Shown in pieces: positions 23,443 through 31,465 of a stretch of DNA of 49,120 nt. The translations under genes and the position numbers were made by a program. Source of the stretch: Chryseobacterium sp. Leaf394 (lineage in GTDB: Bacteria; Bacteroidota; Bacteroidia; Flavobacteriales; Weeksellaceae); NCBI RefSeq assembly GCF_001424105.1, contig NZ_LMQH01000011.1, forward strand, positions 223,945-273,064, written 5' to 3'. Within the stretch, counting starts at the first letter, position 1. Every line of letters begins with the position of its first letter. Below the pieces are notes generated by a model. It saw nothing but the letters and a program-made list of their open reading frames with translations, was not told where the DNA came from and did no database searches.

Positions 23443-25656
23443 ATGGCATTTTTTGATAATGATTTAGATTTCAATATAGGAAAGGAAGGTCGCGCCGAAG
23501 CTTTGTTTAAAGTGACCGGCCGTGGCAAATACTCCTCAGAATATAAAACTGAAAATGTAACCTACGCCGTTATTGTCGGAAGTACGGTTGCATCGGGAAA
23601 AATTACGGGCATTGATACAGCAGATGCAATGCTTGCAGATGGCGTTCTCGGGATTTTAACACATACCGATAAACCTGTTGTTCCCGGATTGGCATCAGAA
23701 CAGAAAATTAAAGAAAGTAAAATCGGTCTTCCGGTTTTGCATACAGATACGATTTATTTTAAAGGTCAGCCTGTGGCCGTTGTGATTGCAAAAACGCTGG
23801 AGGAAGCTCAGTATGCCGCATCTTTAGTGAAAACGTCATACCAGCAGACAAAGGCAAATGTTGATTTTAAAAATACACATCCTTCAATTCCTTTAAAAAA
23901 TGATGGGAAAGAAAGAGGAAATACCGAAAACTGGAATTCTTCAGCTTTTAATGTCGAACAGGAATATCACATCGAAGGCGAGGTGCATCATCCCATGGAA
24001 ATGCACGCAACAATCGCCATCTGGAACGGAAATGACAGGCTAAAATTGTACGATAAGAATCAGGGCGTGAACGGTGTTCAGAATACGGTGGGGAAACTTT
24101 TTGATCTCCAGCCTAAAAATATCGAAGTGATCACAGAATTTATGGGCGGCGGTTTTGGTTCAGGACTGAGAGTCTGGCCGAATACTGTTTTAGCGATCAT
24201 GGCTGCGAAAAAAATTAATAAGCCCGTTAAACTGATGCTCACGCGAACTCAAATGTCCTGTCTGGTCGGCTACCGTCCGGAGTCGTGGCAGAAAATCAAA
24301 CTGGGAGCTGATGCATCAGGAAAATTTACAGGTTTAATTCACGACAGCAAAAATACAACTTCACTTTACGAAAATTTTCTTGAAAATATTACCAGAATTA
24401 GCCGTCTGGCCTATGGTTTTGAGAATTTAAAAACTCAGATGGCAACGGTACCGCTTAACATGTCTACGCCAACGTGGATGCGTGGTCCGGGCGAATGCAC
24501 CGGAGCTTTTGCCCTGGAATCTGCTATCGATGAACTTTGTTTTAAAATGAATAAAGATCCTCTGGCTGTCAGACTTCAGAATTTATCCGACGTTAAAGAT
24601 CCTGAAACCGGAAAAGACTGGTCTACTAATTTTGTCAGAGAATGTATGGAAAAAGGAGCCGCGAAAATCGGCTGGAACCAGAGAGACTTGAAACCAAGAC
24701 AGAAAAAAGAAGGCGACTGGCTTGTAGGTTATGGAATGGGTGTCGGGATGTGGACCGCCGGCGGAGGTAAGGCAAGTGCCGGACTGACAATGGATGTGAA
24801 CGGAAACGTGACTGTAAAAACCGCCATGACCGATATCGGAACCGGAACGGGAACTTCGATGCGAAATATCGTTCATGAAGTGACCGGAATTCCTTTAAAC
24901 AAAATTAAAATTGATCTCGGAAAATCCACTCTTCCGCAGGCTCCAAGTCAGGGAGGAAGCCGAGGACTTTCGTCTATCAGCGCATCTTCAAATGCAATTG
25001 CTGAAACTTTGAAAAGCAATCTGATTAATTACGCTTCAAAGACCAATCCTGAATTCAAAAATTTAAAATCTTCAGATATTACGCTTACAGATTCGGTCGT
25101 TCAGATTAAAAATAAATCAACATCAGTAAGTTTTCAGAAAATTTTCAGTGATAATCAACTCACGGTGATTGAAGTCGAAGAAACTACCCAACCGGGTGAT
25201 CTTCAGAAAAAATTTGCATTTGCATCCGGAGCAGCACATTTCTGTCGTGTAAAAGTACATGAACTGACCGGAAAAGTGAAAATCGACCGTTTCGTAAGCG
25301 TTGTTGACGGTGGAAAAATAGTCAGTGAAAAGCCCGCAAAAAATCAGGTGATCGGTGCCGTTGTTGGTGGAACCGGAATGGCGTTAATGGAAGAAATGAC
25401 GATTGATAAACGCATCGGTGCCTTGGTAGCAGATGATCTCGCAGGATACCATTTCTCTGTGAACGCAGATGTCCCCATCATCGAAGTTGATTTTATCAAC
25501 AAACCCGATTTTAATCTCAACGCCAGCGGCGCCAAAGGTTTGGGCGAAGTGGGAATTATCGGTTCGGCAGCAGCGATTGCCAACGCCATCTTCAATGCAA
25601 CTGGAAAACGTTTCAGGAACTTACCGATTACGCCGGATAAGATTTTAAAAGGATAA
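23443..25656 (+). CDS. paoC: Molybdopterin-binding catalytic subunit (PaoC/YagR-like)
   Basis: 737 residues, close to the length of PaoC. An N-terminal hammerhead domain (GREALFKVTGRGKYSSEY-like start, IVGSTVASGKITGID) precedes the molybdopterin domains. These have EFMGGGFGSGLR, RGPGECTGAFALESAIDELC, TDIGTGTGTSMRNI, QGGSRGLSSISASSNAI and, at the end, GAKGLGEVGIIGSAAAIANAI, whose Glu is the expected catalytic base. With the two preceding genes it should form a periplasmic aldehyde- or heteroaromatic-oxidising enzyme. The usual XdhC-like cofactor-insertion chaperone (PaoD) is not encoded here. A strong terminator follows. Confidence 0.93.
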   Translation: MAFFDNDLDFNIGKEGRAEALFKVTGRGKYSSEYKTENVTYAVIVGSTVASGKITGIDTADAMLADGVLGILTHTDKPVVPGLASEQKIKESKIGLPVLHTDTIYFKGQPVAVVIAKTLEEAQYAASLVKTSYQQTKANVDFKNTHPSIPLKNDGKERGNTENWNSSAFNVEQEYHIEGEVHHPMEMHATIAIWNGNDRLKLYDKNQGVNGVQNTVGKLFDLQPKNIEVITEFMGGGFGSGLRVWPNTVLAIMAAKKINKPVKLMLTRTQMSCLVGYRPESWQKIKLGADASGKFTGLIHDSKNTTSLYENFLENITRISRLAYGFENLKTQMATVPLNMSTPTWMRGPGECTGAFALESAIDELCFKMNKDPLAVRLQNLSDVKDPETGKDWSTNFVRECMEKGAAKIGWNQRDLKPRQKKEGDWLVGYGMGVGMWTAGGGKASAGLTMDVNGNVTVKTAMTDIGTGTGTSMRNIVHEVTGIPLNKIKIDLGKSTLPQAPSQGGSRGLSSISASSNAIAETLKSNLINYASKTNPEFKNLKSSDITLTDSVVQIKNKSTSVSFQKIFSDNQLTVIEVEETTQPGDLQKKFAFASGAAHFCRVKVHELTGKVKIDRFVSVVDGGKIVSEKPAKNQVIGAVVGGTGMALMEEMTIDKRIGALVADDLAGYHFSVNADVPIIEVDFINKPDFNLNASGAKGLGEVGIIGSAAAIANAIFNATGKRFRNLPITPDKILKG

Positions 25657-25669
25657 TTTTAATAAAAAC

Positions 25670-25707
25670 AAAACTCCCGAAATTTAAAATTTTCGGGAGT
25701 TTTTTTT
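25670..25707. terminator. Bidirectional hairpin terminator
   Basis: AAAACTCCCGAAA (25670-25682) pairs with TTTCGGGAGTTTT (25691-25703), followed by T residues. It serves the molybdenum-hydroxylase operon and the convergent envelope-protein pair. Confidence 0.88.
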
Positions 25708-26377
25708 ATTGTGTAAGTTCAGTTATTAAGGAGAAAGCTTTTATTTCAAGATCGTCTTTTGACAGCCTGTTGCTTTCAATTTCCAGAGCCGTAAAATGAC
25801 CTTTGTCTGATGTTAAAAGCGCATAGCCATTTGTTTTCTTTCCTCTGTTTTCAAAACTGTAAGAGACAAATTTCGAATCTTTATCGTCAAGTTTTATTTT
25901 GAGATCCTGAACATTAAGTTTCCTTTTTACAGATTTAAAATTCGTCATCAAATCATCAGCAGTATCGTAGGAATGCATGAAAATACTCGTGTTATCAGGC
26001 TTTTTAATCGCCAGACTGAGCGTATCATCATAATTTTTCTGAAAATAAGCACCTGATTCAACCTTGATTTTAGACGAAACATCCAGCAGAATCATAGAAT
26101 CTTTTTTAAGTTTTATGACGCTGTAGTTTTCCTTTTCAAAATCGCTGAGTTGGCTGATGCTGTCATAACTTTCATAAAAAAGGTTGTTGGAAGCTGTATC
26201 GTCTGCAGCTTTCGTCTGTCTCTCATAATTCCGGCTCATCAAAGCACTCACATCGTTGTAAGAGGTGTCAGAATACGAACTCTGCGAACTTTTATTACAC
26301 GTAATTGCAATGCGGATAATACTGATAAGGCAAAGTGCAACCGTAAGAACGGTTTTCCATGCAGAACTGTTATTCAT
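25706..26377 (-). CDS. Hypothetical membrane-anchored protein
   Basis: 223 residues, family not recognised. One membrane helix lies near the N-terminus (about 8-26, TVLTVALCLISIIRIAI). It is followed by a Ser/Tyr-rich stretch (SSQSSYSDTSYND) and a C-terminal globular domain of mixed alpha/beta appearance (LKKDSMILLDVSSKIKVESG, then YALLTSDKGHFTALEIESN). The last part resembles small periplasmic domains that bind or monitor something, but nothing specific is visible. It overlaps the upstream lipoprotein gene by one base (TAATG), so the two are probably translated together. Confidence 0.75.
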   Translation of the reverse strand: MNNSSAWKTVLTVALCLISIIRIAITCNKSSQSSYSDTSYNDVSALMSRNYERQTKAADDTASNNLFYESYDSISQLSDFEKENYSVIKLKKDSMILLDVSSKIKVESGAYFQKNYDDTLSLAIKKPDNTSIFMHSYDTADDLMTNFKSVKRKLNVQDLKIKLDDKDSKFVSYSFENRGKKTNGYALLTSDKGHFTALEIESNRLSKDDLEIKAFSLITELTQ

Positions 26378-27129
26378 TATTTTACGTCAGATCTTTTGAT
26401 GGTGATTTCATTTAATTTTTTGCCTTTGCTGTCGCTGTAAACATATTTAATGTTATTTACACCGATAGCGCTGGTCTGAGCGAATATCTGTCTTACATCC
26501 GGAGATCTCATCATTTCGTCTTTCATCACCTGCGTTGCTGCGTCGGTTGCAAGTGCATCAGCATACTGATCGGGAACTTCTGCAGAATATATAATATTGT
26601 TCTCTGCATCAGCTTTGATGGCAACAATTTTTACACCTGAAGCTTTGTCTACAATCGGTAAACTTTTGCTGAAAACTTTCAGAATTTCATTCAGCTGTGA
26701 GCTGTCCGGTTTGTCGCCTTTGGCAATGGCTTCAAGATCGATGTTGCCTTTTTTTGTGTTTTTGTCGATGGTTTGAGCAGACATCATCACATCATTTGCA
26801 CTGTAAACTTTAAGGTTAAATTTCACACCTTCCGCCAAAAGTTCCTTTCCTGACGGCTCAGCCTGAATTGCCTGTCCGATGATATCGGGAATAGCATTTT
26901 TCATCAGTTCGGCTTCCACATCGGTATCTGCGTAAGTGGTTTTAATTTCAATATCCACATCACCTGTCGGAGTAGATGTTGCTTTTGTAGATTTAAAACC
27001 TGCACTTCTCACCATCATGTCGCTGGTGTTGTTGTACATTTTCACAAATTCTTCAGTTCTTGTAGCGGTTGATTTTTTACAGCTGACAAGCATGAACGCA
27101 ACAGCAAAAATAAATAGGAGTTTTCTCAT
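26377..27129 (-). CDS. Hypothetical lipoprotein
   Basis: 250 residues from the ATG at 27127-27129. The longer frame to 27204 adds 25 residues ahead of a clear lipoprotein signal, so the inner start is chosen. MRKLLFIFAVAFMLVSC has a lipobox (LVSC) with C17 as the lipidated residue. The mature part is Lys/Asp-rich and soluble-looking (VDIEIKTTYADTDVEAELMK, then GVKFNLKVYSANDVMMSAQT). The family is not recognised. It is paired with the membrane protein immediately downstream; both probably act at the cell envelope. Confidence 0.8.
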   Translation of the reverse strand: MRKLLFIFAVAFMLVSCKKSTATRTEEFVKMYNNTSDMMVRSAGFKSTKATSTPTGDVDIEIKTTYADTDVEAELMKNAIPDIIGQAIQAEPSGKELLAEGVKFNLKVYSANDVMMSAQTIDKNTKKGNIDLEAIAKGDKPDSSQLNEILKVFSKSLPIVDKASGVKIVAIKADAENNIIYSAEVPDQYADALATDAATQVMKDEMMRSPDVRQIFAQTSAIGVNNIKYVYSDSKGKKLNEITIKRSDVK

Positions 27130-27371
27130 TTTAATGATTTTTAAAATTTTTGAAAAGATAATAAAAAACAGAATCCAAAAAGGAATTCTGATTATTAATT
27201 TCACAAAATAATGAATTTGTTAGGTGTTTTTTTTAAGTAAAGAGTTTTTTAGATGCTGCTGAACTTTTTTTAAAAAAACTGCGGGGTTTTTATTTGCTGA
27301 ATTTTGAATTTTTTTTTAATAAAAAATATAACGATTATCCTTTTTCAAATAATGCAAAATCAGCAGTCATT

Positions 27372-27435
27372 TTTGTCATCCGTAGGAATCTAAACTGAAT
27401 TGTTTTGTGTGTTGAGATTCCTACGGAAAGACAAA
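27372..27435. repeat. REP-like inverted repeat, family 1 copy A
   Basis: TTTGTCATCCGTAGGAATCT at the left and AGATTCCTACGGAAAGACAAA at the right are near-complementary arms around a variable 22-base middle. A second copy with the same arms, and the same CTAAACT and TTGAG inner blocks, lies at 32580-32644. Such paired arms flanking a variable loop are typical of interspersed REP/MITE-like elements. Confidence 0.8.
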
Positions 27436-27477
27436 CAAGCTGTAAGGTTTTATAAGTGAAGGATAATCATAAAAAAA

Positions 27478-27598
27478 TAGACACGAATTGAAAAGTCGTA
27501 GAGCGACGATCTGTTAATAGTAAAATTGGGATGCGATTTGCGAAGCTTCGTAGGAGCGACCTGTTCATTATTTTCCATTAGAAGAAATTTCGTGTCTA
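27478..27598. repeat. Composite inverted-repeat element with internal direct repeats
   Basis: TAGACACGAATT at the left end and AAATTTCGTGTCTA at the right end are inverted copies enclosing about 95 bases. Inside are two related blocks, TCGTAGAGCGACGATCTGTT and TCGTAGGAGCGACCTGTT, separated by GATGCGATTTGCGAAGC. The right end abuts the cytochrome-c peroxidase stop, so the outer stem may also act as its terminator. It resembles dispersed flavobacterial intergenic elements; function unknown. Confidence 0.55.
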
Positions 27599-27609
27599 AA
27601 AAATATAGA

Positions 27610-29418
27610 TTATTTATCGTTCAAAGCATTCAGAAACTCAATAATCTCATCGATCTCATTTTGTGTTAAATTCAGTTTGGCATCAGAAAGTGTCTGGTTT
27701 TCAACTTTTAAATTAAAACCTTTTCCGCCGCCGTTGTTGTAAAATTCAATTACTTCCTGCAAGGTTTTGTAACCGCCGTTGTGCATGTAAGGAGCAGTTT
27801 TACTGATATTTCTTAGGGTTGGAGTTTTAAATGATTTCTGAAGAAAAGCAACGGTTTCATGAAATTTTCCCCTTCCCAAATCTGAATCCAGCTTTTTGTT
27901 CGAAGCATTTTCTGCTACACCCAAAACTTCCTGTTCCGTTTTTTTATAGTTGGGAGGAACAGTTCCGTTGAAAAGCGGTAGAAAATGACAAATCGCGCAT
28001 TGTGCTTTTCCCATAAACAGATTGAAACCTTTCTTCTGCTTTTCGGTCATGGCGTTTTTATTTCCTCTCATATATTCATCAAAATCTGAATTGAAGGCCG
28101 CCAGAGAACGGATGTAGCTTGCAAGCAAATTCTGAAGCTGCCAGACTTCGGCTTTGTCAGATTTAAATATTTTTTTAAATGCGGTCTGATAGTTTTTATT
28201 CTGATTAATTTTCAAAATAATAGACTGCAGATCGCCGTGCATTTCTTCTTTATTCGTAATCACGTCAGAGCTTTGCCCTTCCAGATCATCTTTCCGCATA
28301 TCCCAGAACTGACCGTGCTGAAATGCTGAGTAATTCAATGACGGCGTATTTCTCTGCAATTTTGAGTTGGCAAGCGACATCGATTTTTCAAGTCCGTCGG
28401 TGAATGCTTTTTCTGCGTTGTGACACGTGGCACAGCTTCTAGTATTGTTTTCAGAAAGAATTTTATCATTAAAAAGCTGTTTGCCCAACTGTACTTTTTC
28501 CGGAGACATTTCATACTGCTTTCCGGGAACAAAAGCATTGACATCGAAAGCATCTTTAGAGTAAAAATTACCGGCATTTTTCCGTAAAGCAGTCAGAACT
28601 TCTACATTCGGAATATTTTCTTGTGTTCTGAAATCAAGCAGAAGGGAAGAAAGTCGGTTGAGGTGAACGCTGATGAATTCAAGATAATTGAATGTGTTTT
28701 TATTTTTATTTAGATTTAAAAACCGTTTAGACTGATCAATTTCCGAAACAATTTTCTTTAAAGATGAATTTTGAGATTTTTCAGTTGAAATTAAATTTAA
28801 AACAGATTTTAAAGATTCAAGCGAAACAGGCATTTCTTCCAGGAACTTTCCTGAAATGGGGGTGTCAAAACCTGCAATTCCCAGACTTGAAATTCTGAAA
28901 ATCTGCTGTCGCAACGCATCAAAGGTCTGATCTTTGGTCACAGTGATGACCTGGAAATTAGTCTTAATGGTATTCCCTTTATTGGTCAGCTTTTTCAGTA
29001 TTCTGATGACTTCAGCTTTGTTCTGTTTTTCTTCAGAATAAAGCATTTCTTCCAATACCTGAAGTCCTTCCGGCTCGATTTCCACGTGCTCAGCCATTTC
29101 GATTTCCGGTAAAGCTGGTCCGTTGATGAATCTTGCGGAGTGAGGAAGAAAATATTCTACCGCCCATTCCATTTTTTTGTAGGTCTGACGGAGACTTTCA
29201 AATTTTTTCTGAACGGTTTTATTGTCGGTACCCTTGGAAACCAGGTCAATCAGTTCATCAATCTGAGCAAGAAAAAGTTCATTGTTTTTGAAAACTGCAT
29301 TTTTTACTTCCACCAGATCATCCTGCAAAGGCTGATTGGGCTTGTTGCACTGAAGAATCGTGAAAATGCTGAATAGCAGAATGAGGAAAACGCAAAAGGG
29401 ATCTTTTAACAGTTTCAT
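27610..29418 (-). CDS. Dihaem cytochrome-c peroxidase family lipoprotein with long N-terminal helical domain
   Basis: 602 residues. A lipoprotein signal ends at C24 (TILQC). Residues about 30-290 form an alpha-helical region not found in ordinary CcpA/MauG proteins (FLAQIDELIDLVSKGTDNKT, then FLPHSARFINGPALPEIEMA); it may be imelysin-like. From about 300 is the peroxidase core with two haem-c sites, CATCH (329-333) and CAICH (474-478), plus PTLRNISKTAPYMHNGGYKT and GGKGFNL. Known family reaction: reduction of H2O2, or MauG-like oxidation. It lies 63 bases downstream of the PhoX-family gene on the same strand, so the two are probably co-transcribed and may share phosphate-linked control. Confidence 0.9.
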   Translation of the reverse strand: MKLLKDPFCVFLILLFSIFTILQCNKPNQPLQDDLVEVKNAVFKNNELFLAQIDELIDLVSKGTDNKTVQKKFESLRQTYKKMEWAVEYFLPHSARFINGPALPEIEMAEHVEIEPEGLQVLEEMLYSEEKQNKAEVIRILKKLTNKGNTIKTNFQVITVTKDQTFDALRQQIFRISSLGIAGFDTPISGKFLEEMPVSLESLKSVLNLISTEKSQNSSLKKIVSEIDQSKRFLNLNKNKNTFNYLEFISVHLNRLSSLLLDFRTQENIPNVEVLTALRKNAGNFYSKDAFDVNAFVPGKQYEMSPEKVQLGKQLFNDKILSENNTRSCATCHNAEKAFTDGLEKSMSLANSKLQRNTPSLNYSAFQHGQFWDMRKDDLEGQSSDVITNKEEMHGDLQSIILKINQNKNYQTAFKKIFKSDKAEVWQLQNLLASYIRSLAAFNSDFDEYMRGNKNAMTEKQKKGFNLFMGKAQCAICHFLPLFNGTVPPNYKKTEQEVLGVAENASNKKLDSDLGRGKFHETVAFLQKSFKTPTLRNISKTAPYMHNGGYKTLQEVIEFYNNGGGKGFNLKVENQTLSDAKLNLTQNEIDEIIEFLNALNDK

Positions 29419-29481
29419 TACGTAGAAAAAAGCATCAATAGAGAAAACTCTACTGATACTTTTAAGTTTAAATGGTTAATA

Positions 29482-30954
29482 TTATTTCTGAACGTTTCTG
29501 ATCAGTACGATCTGTCCACCTTCTTTGTTGGTATTTACACCAGCACCGTCAGCATTGGCAAAACCGTTTTTCTGCCATGTGTGAGAGTGAATATTCACAG
29601 CAAAAGTATTCGGAACACCGATGATGTCTGAAACATCGATCATCGCACCGTATTCCCAGGATCCGAATTTCTGCAGATTTCCGGATTGGTTATAAGCCGT
29701 CTGCCATGCAGAATCCGTTCTGTTGTGCTTCATATTCAGCCACGGTTTGTATTGTTTTGTGGTGATATCCAACTGCCAGATGTAAGAATCGTGAGCTGCT
29801 GCAGGATAATAAGAATCTCCGTCTTCCTGAATGTAAACATAGTTTTCAGTTACACAAAGGTTGTCAGGATTAATTAAATTGCTTCCGGGATTTGAATCTC
29901 CTTCAGCTACTACCTCAAGCTTTCCGGTCATCATATTGTTTTGGTTTAAAACCAGTTTATATACTCTTCCCCACATCGTCAAGCCCGGTTTAGGATTTAC
30001 TCCGTCGTTAGATTCTCCGGTTGCTGTGAAATAGATTTCTCTTCCTTTTCCTGCTCCTTTTCTGTAATCTACATCTTCCACTCTTGAAAAACGGATGGCA
30101 TTGATATCCATATTTTTCTGGTTGATCTGTGCTCCGGTAAGATTCTTCGCATTGGTAATTTCTACAAATTCCACATCATACTGAGAACCTTTCGTCATAT
30201 CCGTTTCGGTAGTATTGTTGTTGGTTCTTTTCAGTGAATACAGTTTACCGTTATCCAAATCGCCCTGTATGTCGGCAACATACATTAAAAGCTGACCGGC
30301 AGACTGGTGTGAAGTTGAATACGACTGATCTTCACCAATTAAAATATAAGATTTTCCGTTGGAAACATCCTTAGGAAGTGGCACTGCATTTTCCATGGAA
30401 GCCTTTCCCAAAGCCGGTTTCACTCTTGTTTTATCTGAAGCCTGAGACGCTGATGCTAAAGGATTCAAAGCATGAACCATACTTTCTTCACCGGATTCAC
30501 CTGCCGTAAGAAAAGCACTGAAACCGTGCTCGGCAACAGTTGCCAAAGTAGCTGAACACAATCTTGTCATTCCACCGATTCCGTTCAGAATGTATTCTCC
30601 TTTTACAGGTTTGAAAGATTTGTCTAAATAAACTCTTGAAACCGACTGTGTGATCTCATGATTGGTGATCATTAAATATCCGTTGGAGTTCGGGTCTTTC
30701 ATAATTCCCATTCCGTCCGGCTGTCCTGCAAATACAAAGTTGGGGCTGTCCTGCAATACATCAGAACTCGAAATCAAAGTGGTGATGTTTAAGTTTTCAA
30801 AACCTGTCATTCCATAAACGAAAGCGGGTTCTTTGGAGAAGTTTTCGAGTTTAATGTCTGAGTTGATTGGTTCTTCAGTAGTTTCATCGTCATTACAACT
30901 CTGAAATACCGCAGCAGATAAGAATAAAGCTGCCAAAGTGTGGTTTAGTTTCAT
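29482..30954 (-). CDS. PhoX-family (DUF839) lipoprotein, putative phosphatase
   Basis: 490 residues with a lipoprotein signal (VFQSC, C20). The body matches the PhoX/DUF839 beta-propeller group: FVFAGQPDGMGIMKDPNSNG, YLMITNHEITQSVSRV, NGIGGMTRLCSATLATVAEH, ILIGEDQSYS, MWGRVYKL, PDNLCVTENYVYIQEDGD. PhoX enzymes hydrolyse phosphomonoesters using Ca/Fe and are generally induced by phosphate starvation. This protein is at the shorter end and activity is inferred. The promoter region carries a Pho-box-like repeat next to a good TAnnTTTG element (see separate entry), in keeping with that role. It is first in a likely operon with the peroxidase. Confidence 0.88.
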   Translation of the reverse strand: MKLNHTLAALFLSAAVFQSCNDDETTEEPINSDIKLENFSKEPAFVYGMTGFENLNITTLISSSDVLQDSPNFVFAGQPDGMGIMKDPNSNGYLMITNHEITQSVSRVYLDKSFKPVKGEYILNGIGGMTRLCSATLATVAEHGFSAFLTAGESGEESMVHALNPLASASQASDKTRVKPALGKASMENAVPLPKDVSNGKSYILIGEDQSYSTSHQSAGQLLMYVADIQGDLDNGKLYSLKRTNNNTTETDMTKGSQYDVEFVEITNAKNLTGAQINQKNMDINAIRFSRVEDVDYRKGAGKGREIYFTATGESNDGVNPKPGLTMWGRVYKLVLNQNNMMTGKLEVVAEGDSNPGSNLINPDNLCVTENYVYIQEDGDSYYPAAAHDSYIWQLDITTKQYKPWLNMKHNRTDSAWQTAYNQSGNLQKFGSWEYGAMIDVSDIIGVPNTFAVNIHSHTWQKNGFANADGAGVNTNKEGGQIVLIRNVQK

Positions 30955-30981
30955 AATACTTTCTATAGTTTATTGATGTCA

Positions 30982-31018
30982 CAAAACTAACAGGAAAGTG
31001 TGAACAGAATTTTAACAG
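30982..31018 (-). promoter_or_regulatory. Putative Pho-box-controlled promoter of the PhoX-family gene
   Basis: On the minus strand CTGTTAA (31018-31012) and CTGTTCA (31007-31001) are direct repeats with an 11-base period, the spacing of PhoB half-sites. A further CTGTTA (30993-30988) overlaps TAGTTTTG (30989-30982), an exact match to the flavobacterial TAnnTTTG -7 element. No good TTG -33 box is present; the repeats occupy that place, as in activator-dependent promoters. The ATG is 28 bases after the -7 element. Confidence 0.5.
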
Positions 31019-31255
31019 GACAAAACCAATCATTTAAATCTGTTATGATTAAAATGATGATTTGTTAACTAAAAATCAATACTTAGAATGAGTTTAAATA
31101 GTGAGGATTTGGTTTGAGGGCAGGAGAGTTTGAGGATTTGAGAGTTGTAGAATTTTGAGAGTGGGAGCGTTGTACAATAATATTTTTTTAGGTTTTTAAA
31201 TTTTAAAAGTTTTCAGAAAAGGCTGTAAAGTGTTGGATTGTAATAAATTGTACTT

Positions 31256-31465
31256 GATTGCCTCAACTAAGTGGTTGATTGGCTCAACTAAACAGTTGAT
31301 TGCTTCAACTAAGTGCTTGAACGGCTTTACTAAGTGCTTGATTGCCTCAACAGAGTACTTGAATGGCTTAACCAAATGCTTTGTCGCCGTAACTGAATGC
31401 CTGATTGCGTTAACCAAATACTTGATGGCATCAACTAAACGCTTAATTGTCTTATCAAATTTTTT
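31256..31465. repeat. 21-bp minisatellite, about ten units
   Basis: Ten consecutive 21-bp units of the type GATTGCCTCAACTAAGTGCTT, with scattered substitutions, run without length change. Because 21 is a multiple of 3, every frame is a heptad repeat. The plus frame from a GTG at 31230 reads LIASTKW-LIGSTKQ-LIASTKC and so on. The minus frame ending at 31196 reads HLVEAIN and KHLVKPF-type heptads. Neither has an ATG or a ribosome-binding site. The last unit runs directly into the first partial 255-bp unit. Confidence 0.9.

Larger units (their letters stand above)
27130..27609. other. Intergenic region with two different repeat elements
   Basis: 480 bases with no credible gene. The first 240 bases are very AT-rich and should contain the promoter of the lipoprotein pair. 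A REP-like inverted repeat (27372-27435) and a composite inverted-repeat element (27478-27598) fill the rest; both are listed separately. Confidence 0.6.

Noticed and set aside
27130..27204. Extended start for the lipoprotein gene
   Set aside because: It would place 25 residues before a clear lipoprotein signal peptide.
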